Source: Bog-473 sp963706555
Lineage (GTDB): Bacteria; Actinomycetota; Acidimicrobiia; Acidimicrobiales; RAAP-2
Assembly (NCBI GenBank): GCA_963706555.1
Contig: OY970164.1
Span: 4,278,001 to 4,342,000 of the forward strand
Length of the DNA stretch: 64,000 nucleotides
Reading direction: 5' to 3'
Below, in pieces: positions 7,278-15,395 of the stretch. The notes beneath the pieces are model-generated. The model saw only the letters and a program-made list of their open reading frames with translations, made no database searches and was not told the DNA's origin. The first letter of the stretch is position 1, and the number at the start of each line of letters is the position of its first letter. The position numbers and the translations under genes are program-made.

Positions 7278-9170
7278 TCAGAAGAACGGCGGCAACTCGT
7301 AGACCGTGAACCCTGGGGTGTTGTAGATGCGGAACCATCCTGGAGCGCTGTTCAGCGTCGTTCTCAGCTGCTGAAGCTCATTGGGTTTGAGGAATCCGAA
7401 GGCGTTTCCATATGCCTGCATCGAGTCAGTGATGATCACGTACGCGGGCTCATCTGGCTTGTGAACGTTCGCCTTGATCGCTTTTGTGAGCTTTGCCGCA
7501 TTCGACGTCGGCGGATGGGCAGGGTCAAGGATGCCGCCAGCACCGTAAAGAGTCAGTTCCGGGAACTGGTCATAGCGTTCATTGATGTTGTCAGGGAAGT
7601 CGCCATCCGCAAGCACTACCGTCCCTCGAGCGGCGGATTGATAGAAGGACACGGACCCCTGCACCTCATTCTTCGACATGACATACGAATAGTCATCACC
7701 GAAGAAGGCCGGAAGGAATAGGGCTATCACGATGGCCAACGCGATTGGGGCCCTCAGCGCTCCCAATCTGAATCGGCCCATGGCCACTGGATTGATGGCG
7801 GACGCGACCAGACACGCCGTCCATGGGAGGGAGAACAGATAGACGCGGAGCAGACCCTCATCACCGTACGCCCCCGCGAAGAACACCACCGCCGGCGAAT
7901 ACGCCAGAAGGACGAGTGCAAGTGTGGGCCGTCGGTTACGCCACCGCCGCACGGCGCCAACTGCCGCGGCCGCCCACATGATCACCGTAAGAACTCGGGC
8001 GGCATCTGCCGAGAAGGTAACGCCCCCCGACACATGCACTGTCGGCCCAAGGCTCACCAATGGCGTCGTCGCGTTACCGAGAAACTTCCCGAATGAGGCA
8101 ATGATCCCGAACTTGGAATTTACAAACGGGAATCGTGGCGCAAAATATCCGAGTGCGATTGCAGCAAGGACGAACACCAACCATCGATGTCGTAACCGCC
8201 CGATAAGTGCGAGGCACCCCAGTTGGATCAGCACCACGTAGGGCGAGAGCTCATGCTCGAAAACGAGGACGAAATACGAGACGAACATGGCCGTAAGCAC
8301 GGCGATCTCTTGCCCGCGTGATGTTCTACGGACAGGCGGACCAAGATCCTCGGTCAACGTTGTCATATCGGCCGGACGACGGAGAGAGTCTCCGATTGGG
8401 CTTAGACGGCGACGCAGCCAGGCGAGCCATCGGGGGTCCTCATTCCGGGGCAGATACGTAAGGGCCAAACCAAAAATTCCAGCGGAGAAGACGACACCGA
8501 GCGCCTGCGGTGACAAGTAATCCTGAGCAATCCACAATGCACCCGCATAGAGGAACAGCGCGAGCCAGCGCTCTCGAAGGGTGAGCGGCAACGCGCGGAA
8601 TATGAAGGCGAGCATGAGGACGGTGAGTAGTTCGAAGCCCAACTGTGCCCATTTGGCGTATCCCAGTGGACTTCCGACGCCGATCGCCTTGTCAAACCAA
8701 GCGAAGAACGCGAAGAATCCCGGCCAGTTCTGAAAAATGTCGATCTTCTGATTGACGTGACCTTGTGTGCCGACATACTGAACAATCCCGACGTATTTGG
8801 AGAGCCATGGGTACCGGGGCTCCTGGTAAACCAGGGGTGCTGTTCCGTACAGGATCAGGATCAACGCCGTGAGATGGGCACCCAGTCGAATCGATGACGG
8901 TCGGGCCATGGCAAGTGCCCAGCCGAACGAGACGATTGTCAGCCCGAGGCCGACATAGAAGAGGACCGGAAGCGACGCGGGGAGCCCGTACTTGCCCAGC
9001 GGGCTCGACGGGGCATGCTTTACTGCATACGCCCACAAGGCGATAGAAATCGGAAGCAGGATGTCCCACGGGTACAGGATTCGCCGGAATTCGGCGTGCG
9101 TCTCGACCCTGGATTTCGTCTCAGGTTCTGCCAGGAGAAGGTCCATCACACTAGGCCGTCGCTCTGCCAA
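7278..9170 (-). CDS. Large multi-pass membrane protein, possible GT-C glycosyltransferase or polymerase
   Basis: 630 residues with about a dozen hydrophobic segments (for example ILLPISIALWAYAV, LPVLFYVGLGLTIVSFGWALAMA, ALGVVFSAGIFGLALTYL, LALVLLAYSPAVVFFAGAYG) and a soluble C-terminal 120 residues. The first outer loop contains YPWLSKYVGIVQYVG and FQNWPGFFAFFAWFDKA, which resembles the large loop of GT-C polyprenyl-phosphate-dependent transferases, but no decisive acidic motif was recognised. It is the only candidate in this locus for moving or polymerising a lipid-linked glycan. It shares its strand with the small membrane protein upstream (85-bp gap). Membrane protein is certain; glycosyltransferase is inferred. 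Confidence 0.75.
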   Translation of the reverse strand: MAERRPSVMDLLLAEPETKSRVETHAEFRRILYPWDILLPISIALWAYAVKHAPSSPLGKYGLPASLPVLFYVGLGLTIVSFGWALAMARPSSIRLGAHLTALILILYGTAPLVYQEPRYPWLSKYVGIVQYVGTQGHVNQKIDIFQNWPGFFAFFAWFDKAIGVGSPLGYAKWAQLGFELLTVLMLAFIFRALPLTLRERWLALFLYAGALWIAQDYLSPQALGVVFSAGIFGLALTYLPRNEDPRWLAWLRRRLSPIGDSLRRPADMTTLTEDLGPPVRRTSRGQEIAVLTAMFVSYFVLVFEHELSPYVVLIQLGCLALIGRLRHRWLVFVLAAIALGYFAPRFPFVNSKFGIIASFGKFLGNATTPLVSLGPTVHVSGGVTFSADAARVLTVIMWAAAAVGAVRRWRNRRPTLALVLLAYSPAVVFFAGAYGDEGLLRVYLFSLPWTACLVASAINPVAMGRFRLGALRAPIALAIVIALFLPAFFGDDYSYVMSKNEVQGSVSFYQSAARGTVVLADGDFPDNINERYDQFPELTLYGAGGILDPAHPPTSNAAKLTKAIKANVHKPDEPAYVIITDSMQAYGNAFGFLKPNELQQLRTTLNSAPGWFRIYNTPGFTVYELPPFF

Positions 9171-9255
9171 TGGGAAGCAGAGCCCTGCATCGAAGTCGGC
9201 GTATCGGAAATCCGGACCCGTCCGTTGCGGGTCTGTGCGGTGGCGGATGACATCA

Positions 9256-9672
9256 TCAACTCTGTTCGTTCGGCTGCAGGATCGCCGGTACCGGCCTGAG
9301 GATCTGCCGATGCCGCCTGACGATTCCTACGAGGAGCGCAACGATCGAGATAATGCTCTCCACCTCGAGGAGACCGAGCGGGTGCCAGAATCTGAGCCAG
9401 AGAGTGACGGTGGCGAAGAGCGTAAGGAGGACCAGACTGAAGAGGACCGAAACAGCAATGGGCGCTCGCGTGGCGATTCCCGGCCAGTTGCTGACGACAG
9501 CTCGTCCGGGGACAAACACGGTGAAGAACAATGCGGCAATTGCGCGCACGGCGCTCTCATCCTCCGTGAGAACGGCCACAGCAAGGGTCGCCGTGACTGC
9601 GACGCTCACCAGGTCAAGAAAGTCGAAGGCATCGAATGCCCGCCGAGGAGTTCTCATCACCGATCGAGGCAC
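9256..9672 (-). CDS. Small four-helix membrane protein
   Basis: 138 residues with hydrophobic segments VSVAVTATLAVAVL, AIAALFFTVFVPGRAVV, IAVSVLFSLVLLTLFATVTLWL and SIISIVALLVGIV. The FVPGRAVVSNW segment is typical of small proteins that accompany large polysaccharide membrane proteins in actinobacteria, but no named family could be assigned. It lies directly upstream of the 630-residue membrane protein on the same strand and is likely co-transcribed with it. Confidence 0.7.
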   Translation of the reverse strand: MPRSVMRTPRRAFDAFDFLDLVSVAVTATLAVAVLTEDESAVRAIAALFFTVFVPGRAVVSNWPGIATRAPIAVSVLFSLVLLTLFATVTLWLRFWHPLGLLEVESIISIVALLVGIVRRHRQILRPVPAILQPNEQS

Positions 9673-10052
9673 GCTCTACCCTTCTCCCTCATCGTTTCTC
9701 CTGCGGACAGTCATTCCAGCGTCAAAAACCCCCCTACCTGCGCTACATAAACTACCCAATGCCACGTGCAAAAGGGCTGCGCGAGCGTAGAAATCGGCGA
9801 CTGACTTCCTAAATAGGACTTTGTTCCCTAGGGCGCACCTATGCAATCCTAAGAATCGCTTGCTTGCTGGCGTTGTCCTGCATGTGTCCAAAAACCAGAT
9901 GCTCTTGGTGCGCGTAGAAAGCCCACTCTGGGCCAGGTTGGGCCGGGAGGAGCGCTCGGGCCTGCGCGCGGAATTTGTCAGCCATTTTACCGCCAATGGT
10001 ACCTGGCAAGCACCCTGGTCTTGGTCTCGGGCCCCTTCGTCGAGGAGCCGCC
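9673..10052. other. Gene-free stretch with decayed transposase tail
   Basis: No intact gene. On the reverse strand the sequence continues the IS630-type transposase relic (10053-10577) in broken frames. Nothing else was recognised. Confidence 0.5.
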
Positions 10053-10577
10053 CGGCGAATCGTGCGGGCGGGTTCATCTGCAACCCGACGGCCTCGACGA
10101 GGTCTTCTTCGAGAAGCGAGGGAACCGAGATCATGACCGTCATGATGACCCAGGCTTACAAGTATGGTCCCGCCAGATTCTGGCTACAGAGTCCTTCCCT
10201 ATCCCAAAGTGATTGGCAAGGGTTCTCGTCGACCAGCGTGCCGAGCCGTCATCGGGAACCTCCTCCCTCGTTACCCGCACTACCTCGGCCACAGTTCCCG
10301 CGGGCAACGATGACCGCCGACCCCTTCCTGGAGCGATCGAACCGACCCAGGTGGTTCCACTCTCTTGGAAACGTCGCCGCCACGTCCGCACCGAGTTCGA
10401 CGCCACGCCTAATCGCCGTGCGATCTCGTAGTTGGACTCGCCGTCTGCTGCCAGCAACAACGCTTTTGCTTGCACGACGGCGCGATACGGCGAAGAAAAT
10501 GAACGCGCCATTCTCTCGAGTTCATCGCGTTGCTCGTTCGTCATCCGCAATGGCGGTGCGCCAAGCGTCCTTGTCAT
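10053..10577 (-). pseudogene. IS630-family transposase remnant
   Basis: Starts with RMTNEQRDELERMARSFSSP and a helix-turn-helix (NYEIARRLGVASNSVRTWRRRF), then the winged helix (WSTRTLANHFGIGKDSVARIWRDH), the DNA-binding half of an IS630/Tc1-like transposase. The reading frame stops at 10140; in another frame LVEAVGLQMNPPA marks the beginning of the DDE domain, which is then lost. It cannot be active. It sits right inside the right arm of the inverted repeat, mirroring the IS relic near the left arm. Confidence 0.82.
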
Positions 10578-10639
10578 GTTGCCAGCCTAACTACTTCAGT
10601 TATATAAGCGACGGACACCACTAGGGTTTCAACGAACTT

Positions 10640-10751
10640 TACGCAATCAAGGTATAAATGGGATTGCGTAACGGTTGCCAGTTGGTTGTAGCCATAACGT
10701 GGGCAGTGCCGCGGATTGACTTACCGTGGCCATGCGGTCAAAGTGAATTGG
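10640..10751 (+). promoter_or_regulatory. Upstream region of GH16 copy B, candidate promoter
   Basis: A TTGACT at 10716-10721 is a candidate -35 box; the -10 region is not convincing. The sequence is unrelated to that in front of copy A except for this hexamer at a similar distance (offset of 3 bp) from the arm boundary at 10752. Confidence 0.35.
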
Positions 10752-10756
10752 CGCAA

Positions 10757-10830
10757 AACGAAAAGGCAAACCTCTCGCGAGAGGGGGACGCAAAGCCACG
10801 GGACTTCCTGAGTTAGCCGGGCCGCCGAAA
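10757..10830 (+). promoter_or_regulatory. Cyclic-di-GMP-I (GEMM) riboswitch aptamer
   Basis: GGCAAACC (10765-10772), P2 with a GCGA tetraloop (10777-10780), GGGACGCAAAGCC (10784-10796), then ACGGG and AGCCGGGCCGCCGAA ending near 10829. These match the conserved class-I cyclic-di-GMP aptamer blocks in order and spacing. It lies 53 nt upstream of the ATG at 10883 and begins five bases inside the inverted-repeat arm, so the aptamer is part of the duplicated block while the promoter is not. Confidence 0.93.
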
Positions 10831-10848
10831 TAGTGTGTTCTTCCTATT

Positions 10849-10883
10849 TTCCCCGGTGGCCTCCTGCTCAGGTCCAAGGGGAA
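10849..10883 (+). promoter_or_regulatory. Predicted SD-sequestering hairpin (riboswitch expression platform)
   Basis: TTCCCC (10849-10854) is complementary to GGGGAA (10878-10883), which covers the ribosome binding site and the first base of the start codon. The enclosed CCTG..CAGG can extend the hairpin. This fits a translational on/off switch driven by the aptamer just upstream. Confidence 0.6.
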
Positions 10884-12691
10884 TGATGCGAAGAATCCGA
10901 CAGCTGCGAGTAGCACTGGTTCGTCAGTTTCGAGAAGTAGTGCCGGCACGAACCAAGTGGCTTCTGTGCCTTCTCGCTGCCGCCAGCTGTGCCTTCGGGG
11001 CCACGGTCGGGTTCGGTATAGGCGCATCAGCGCAAGCTTCGGTCAGCCCGACCGCTGTGCTCGGGCCGAAGTCCTTCGCTGCCCACGAGGTAGCGGCTTC
11101 GAACTACAGCGGCGGGCACTTCCTCGCCGCTGATCCGAATGGCGGGTACTGGACCACCGACTGGCTCGGTGACGTCACCGCACACCGTGGGGCCCCGCAG
11201 TACGGATCCCCGGCCCTTTCTCACCTCAAGCTCGCCCAGCCCATCGTCGGCATCGCCGCCACCCCCGACGGTGAGGGCTACTGGCTCGTCGCCAGTGACG
11301 GCGGGATCTTCAGCTACGGCGACGCCGCCTTCTACGGCTCGACCGGTGCCATCCACCTCAACGCCCCGATCGTCGGCATGGCCACCACCCCCGATGGCCA
11401 CGGGTACTGGCTCGTCGCCAGTGACGGCGGGATCTTCAACTACGGCGACGCCATCTTCATGGGGTCGACCGGTGCCATCCACCTCAACTCCCCCATCGTC
11501 GGCATGGCCACCGCCACCGACGGCCTCGGGTACTGGCTCGTCGCCAGTGACGGCGGGATCTTCACCTTCGGCCTCGCCAGCTTCTATGGCTCGACCGGTG
11601 CCATCCACCTCAACGCCCCCATCGTCGGCATGGCCCGCACCCCCGATGGACACGGGTACTGGCTGGTCGCCAAAGATGGTGGGATCTTCACCTACGGCGA
11701 CGCCCAGTTCGAGGGGTCACTCGGCATCATCGGTACGGTCCTCGGGATCGTCGTCAACCCCACGACGGGCCGCTACGGCCTGGTGATGGCCGACGGCTCC
11801 GCACAGGTCCCGTCGCTCACTCCGCCCCCAGCGCCGCCCGCCCCAGCCCCGGCCCCGGCCCCGGCCACGCCGACCGCCGGCACGACCGGCACGACGACAG
11901 CGCCCAGGGCGAGGTCGACGACGCCCACGACGACTGCTCCCCCAAGCAGGACGACAACCACTACGCCCCCGACAACGCCGACGGCGAGTACCCCGTACCC
12001 CGTTGGAACCGCCAGCAGTTCCGAACCGTCAGGGATGGCACCTCCGAGTGCCACCGCCCTCGCGGGATACACCGAGACGTACTCGACCGATTTCCCGGGC
12101 GCTTCGCTTCCATCGGGTTGGGACGCCTACTCAGGGCAACCAGGCGGTGATTCCGGGGCCTTGTGGGATCCTTCCCATGCTGTTGTAGGCGGCGGGCTGC
12201 TCCAACTGAATGCATTCCAGGATTCAGCGCACGGCAGCCAATGGGTCACCGGAGGTGTCTGCCACTGCGGGCATCCCGAGCTGTACGGTGCATTTTTCGT
12301 CCGTTCACGCGTGACCGGCGCTGGCCCGACCAATGTGGAATTGCTCTGGCCTTCCAACGGCACCTGGCCCCCCGAGATCGATTTCAACGAGACCCTGGGG
12401 TCAGCGAGCACAACGACGTCGGCCGTCATCTACGGATCAGGTGCGGCCCAGGGAACGCTGAACATCGATATGACGCAATGGCACACCTGGGGCGTGATCT
12501 GGACCCCGACCTCAGTCACCTACACGGTGGACGGCCGAGTGTGGGGATCGGTCACTGTGCCGTCTGAAATTCCATCGATCGCGATGTGGCTGACGCTGCA
12601 GCAGCAAACTTGGTGTTCTTCGGGGTACGCGTGCCCCAGCGGGCCCGAGACGATGGACATCGACTGGATCTCTGAATACAGCCCGGGCTGA
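10883..12691 (+). CDS. Secreted repeat protein with C-terminal GH16 glycoside hydrolase domain (copy B)
   Basis: The first ~370 residues (signal anchor, about five GYWLVASDGGIF-type repeats, Pro/Ala linker) are nearly identical to copy A at 488-2278; from the linker onward the protein is different. The catalytic domain is a divergent GH16 with the motif PPEIDFNE (E-I-D-F-N-E, normal spacing of the two Glu and the Asp), WHTWGVIWTPTSVTYTVDG and a final MDIDWISEY strand. The C-terminal half has extra Cys (VCHCGHPE, WCSSGYACPSG), as suits a secreted protein. Start chosen at 10883 by the GGGG ribosome site; GTG at 10835 is less likely. Probable role: cutting or remodelling an exopolysaccharide under cyclic-di-GMP control. 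Confidence 0.9.
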   Translation: MMRRIRQLRVALVRQFREVVPARTKWLLCLLAAASCAFGATVGFGIGASAQASVSPTAVLGPKSFAAHEVAASNYSGGHFLAADPNGGYWTTDWLGDVTAHRGAPQYGSPALSHLKLAQPIVGIAATPDGEGYWLVASDGGIFSYGDAAFYGSTGAIHLNAPIVGMATTPDGHGYWLVASDGGIFNYGDAIFMGSTGAIHLNSPIVGMATATDGLGYWLVASDGGIFTFGLASFYGSTGAIHLNAPIVGMARTPDGHGYWLVAKDGGIFTYGDAQFEGSLGIIGTVLGIVVNPTTGRYGLVMADGSAQVPSLTPPPAPPAPAPAPAPATPTAGTTGTTTAPRARSTTPTTTAPPSRTTTTTPPTTPTASTPYPVGTASSSEPSGMAPPSATALAGYTETYSTDFPGASLPSGWDAYSGQPGGDSGALWDPSHAVVGGGLLQLNAFQDSAHGSQWVTGGVCHCGHPELYGAFFVRSRVTGAGPTNVELLWPSNGTWPPEIDFNETLGSASTTTSAVIYGSGAAQGTLNIDMTQWHTWGVIWTPTSVTYTVDGRVWGSVTVPSEIPSIAMWLTLQQQTWCSSGYACPSGPETMDIDWISEYSPG

Positions 12692-12822
12692 CCCACTCGA
12701 TCGCCCGTCCCGGTTCCGGTCGATCCAATCTCCCCCCTCCCATCCGTTCTCCCACATCCGGAAGTGAAATACCATGGTGATTGGACTGCGGCGCGGCTCG
12801 GCGAGCCCCGCTCGAGATCACA

Positions 12823-13731
12823 ATGAGGATGCACGTGCCCGATGTGAGTGTTGTAATTCCAAGCTTTCGCGGCGGGACGTTCCTACGCGAAGGGATCGCT
12901 TCCGTACAAGCGCAGACGCTCGAGGATTGGGAGCTCATCGTCGTGCTGGATGGTTGTCAGGACGACCTCTCTGACCTCGAGAGGAGCGACGAACGGATAC
13001 GCGTCATCAGACAGCGCCAACGCGGGGTATCGGTGGCTCGAAATGTCGGCATCCAACGCGCCCGGGCGGAGCTTGTCGCTTTCCTCGACGATGACGATCG
13101 GATGCTACCCGATCGCCTGCAAGCCCAGCTTCGAACGATGAGCGATGACACCATCGGCCTTTCCCATACCCAGTTTCAGTTCATAGACGCGAATGGACTC
13201 GTGATTGGGCCGGGCTTGGCCAGGCAGGCCCAGTACCGGGACTTTCTCAAGGGAGATGGCGTCATCTTTCTCTCTTCGGTGATGGCGAGAAGATCGCTTC
13301 TCCAAGAGGTTGGCGGCTTCAGTTCAATACTGTCCTTCGGGGAGGACCTGGATCTGATTTTCCGCATCGCCCGGGAGAGCACCCTGTGTTTCCTCCCCAA
13401 GGTGTTGGCCGAGTACCGGCGACACGGGAGCAACGTCTGGTTGAATGAGACATCCGGGGGTCGGGAGATAAAACAGATCCTGACCCAGCACCTGTGGTCG
13501 GCAGAAGCTCAACATCGGACCGAGGACGAAAAGGCAGCCCGCATCGGACTTGCAACCTCACTGACGGGACGAGCCAACTCAGCGATGTTTCGCGCCAGCG
13601 AAGCGCGCTCTCGCCACGATCGGAAGGGGCAGTTGCTCGGTCTCGGAGAATCGTTCTTCTTCTCGCCAGTCGTATCTTCCAGAGTGGTCCTCAAGGCGAT
13701 GCGGAGAGAGAGGTCGGCTAACGGGCCGTAG
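12823..13731 (+). CDS. Family-2 glycosyltransferase
   Basis: About 300 residues with the GT-A signatures VSVVIPSFRGGTFLREGIASV, the QRGVSVARNVGIQRA helix, the metal-binding DDDD stretch (VAFLDDDDRMLPDRL) and GEDLDLIFRIA, where the ED supplies the catalytic base region. These enzymes add a sugar from a nucleotide donor to a lipid or polymer acceptor in the cytoplasm. The start is uncertain: ATGs at 12823 and 12829 or GTG at 12835, the last having GAGGA in front. It follows GH16 copy B in the same direction, and its end overlaps the opposite gene by 14 bp. Confidence 0.85.
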   Translation: MRMHVPDVSVVIPSFRGGTFLREGIASVQAQTLEDWELIVVLDGCQDDLSDLERSDERIRVIRQRQRGVSVARNVGIQRARAELVAFLDDDDRMLPDRLQAQLRTMSDDTIGLSHTQFQFIDANGLVIGPGLARQAQYRDFLKGDGVIFLSSVMARRSLLQEVGGFSSILSFGEDLDLIFRIARESTLCFLPKVLAEYRRHGSNVWLNETSGGREIKQILTQHLWSAEAQHRTEDEKAARIGLATSLTGRANSAMFRASEARSRHDRKGQLLGLGESFFFSPVVSSRVVLKAMRRERSANGP

Positions 13732-15037
13732 TCGACTGTCCTGAACTGTTGTCGGCCGCCGCCTCCGCATGAAGTGGATTGGCAACCCTCTCCCGTCGAG
13801 CCTGGTGAAGCGCCCAGGGCCCTCGGAGTATTCCCCGAAACTCTCTGTAGGCGTTACCGGAGCTCACCTTTTCCGTTGACCCGGTACCGCTGTCCTTTAC
13901 TCTCAGAATCTTCCAGGTGTGCACAACGGCGCGGCCCATCAACGGTGCCATCGCCCGAAGCGCTTTTGGATCAGCGGCGAGCTTGCCCAGTACGGCACCG
14001 AGTCCAATCCCATAGTTCTCGAGCTGCGTCGCCAAACCTTCATCGTCAATGCGATGCTTGTGCCAAACGACAGCGTCAGGCTCATAGAGCAGAGTAAGGC
14101 CCTTGAGGATGACCCTCAGAAACCAATCGATGTCCTCTCCCCCGCCGGTCGGCGACCCAACTCCCAACGCCTCGTCGAATCCCCCGAGCTGAAACAGCAA
14201 GTGCCCCTCGACGGCGAAGTTCGCTCCTGTTCCATAGGCGCCGAATTGGAATGGGAACAGGGGAAACCCCGCCGGCGGATCGTCAAGCCTGAATCTCGTA
14301 AGGCGTACGCTCCCACCCCAGGCCACGCGCCGGTCGAAGTAGTGCTGCGATCGAGACTCCAGTTGACCCGTCGCCACCATGCCGGTCACGCAGCCCACAT
14401 CGGCATCACTCGCAAAACCCCGGCCAAGAGCAGAAAGCCAGCGCCTATCCACAAGAACGTCGTCATCCGTGAAGGCCAAATGGCCGTACGTCGCCGCTCG
14501 AGCACCGGCATTTCGTGCTCGGGAAAGCCCCGGCAGATCGGCTCGGATATACCGGACGCCTCTGTCCGCCATAGGTTCGACGAGGCGACGAGTCGCGTCC
14601 GTCGCTGGAGCATTGTCGACCACGATGATCTCGAACTCTGGGTACTCGAGATCGAAAAGCGCCGCAAGGCATACTGCGAGGTCCTCCGGGCGATCCCTGG
14701 TACAGACGATGACGCTCATGGGCGGCAACGGCATGCGAACCTCTTCGTTGGTCCGCTTGGGTAAGGACATGATCGCCTGCTCCAGATGCGCTGCCGCAAC
14801 AACGCCTCCGGCGACCGGCACCTCAACGAATCCCTGGACCTGATCCGAGTCCCAGATCAGGAGCCGTGCCTTCGAGAAACGCTCGCCGCCCTCGAGTCGC
14901 ACGTCTCCATCAGGCTCGAGAGTTGCGACGTCAAATGATCCAATCCACACTGCGGCTCCGAACGTAGTACTACCGGGTACCGAGTCTGGGAAAGGAAACG
15001 CTGGTGACAGCAACTGGGTGCTCAACGCGCATTCCAC
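13718..15037 (-). CDS. Family-2 glycosyltransferase with N-terminal extension
   Basis: 439 residues. The first ~100 form an extension without recognised motif. The GT-A domain then shows SVIVCTRDRPEDLAVCLAAL, LPGLSRARNAGARAA, the DXD region LAFTDDDVLVDRRWL, and GGGEDIDWFLRVI. The pattern fits rhamnosyl- or galactosyl-type GT2 enzymes with a C-terminal helical part. It converges on the GT2 gene at 12823-13731 with overlapping 3' ends and is divergent from the GH16 at 15396. Confidence 0.85.
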   Translation of the reverse strand: MECALSTQLLSPAFPFPDSVPGSTTFGAAVWIGSFDVATLEPDGDVRLEGGERFSKARLLIWDSDQVQGFVEVPVAGGVVAAAHLEQAIMSLPKRTNEEVRMPLPPMSVIVCTRDRPEDLAVCLAALFDLEYPEFEIIVVDNAPATDATRRLVEPMADRGVRYIRADLPGLSRARNAGARAATYGHLAFTDDDVLVDRRWLSALGRGFASDADVGCVTGMVATGQLESRSQHYFDRRVAWGGSVRLTRFRLDDPPAGFPLFPFQFGAYGTGANFAVEGHLLFQLGGFDEALGVGSPTGGGEDIDWFLRVILKGLTLLYEPDAVVWHKHRIDDEGLATQLENYGIGLGAVLGKLAADPKALRAMAPLMGRAVVHTWKILRVKDSGTGSTEKVSSGNAYREFRGILRGPWALHQARRERVANPLHAEAAADNSSGQSTTAR

Positions 15038-15395
15038 AAGACGTCATGAAGACTCAGCGCTTCATCCCCGAGTCGGGTCGCCGTTCCGTTGGTCACTTCA
15101 CCCTACCTCCGCCTCGAGGATCCCGCGTTGTACCTGGTGAGGCCCATACTATCGGCACGGAACGTCGGCCAGGGACCGCTGCCGTTGATTCCCGGAGCGC
15201 GCCACGAAAGCATCTCGAGGATCGCCTGGACGATGCGCCGAAATGCCGGGCCGACGACCCCCCGCGGAGAGGTCCGCAGCTCGCCTGCCGTCCGACGCAG
15301 ACACGTCGGGACGCGGGAGAGCGACCACGGCAATTCACCAAGGGGGCGACCACTTGTCAGGCGTCCGAGAACCTAGAGTTGGGGCTTGAGGTTGC
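15038..15395. other. Divergent intergenic region, no gene seen
   Basis: 358 bp between a glycosyltransferase (reverse) and a GH16 gene (forward). It should hold both promoters; no clear -35/-10 pair, riboswitch or repeat was found. Confidence 0.4.

Larger units (their letters stand above)
10752..11943. repeat. Right arm of a 1192-bp inverted repeat
   Basis: Inverted copy of 1218-2409. Contains the cyclic-di-GMP riboswitch, leader, signal peptide, repeat domain and linker of GH16 copy B. The boundaries are sharp: CGCAAAACG at the inner side and GACTGCTCCCCC at the outer side are the last shared bases. Confidence 0.95.
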
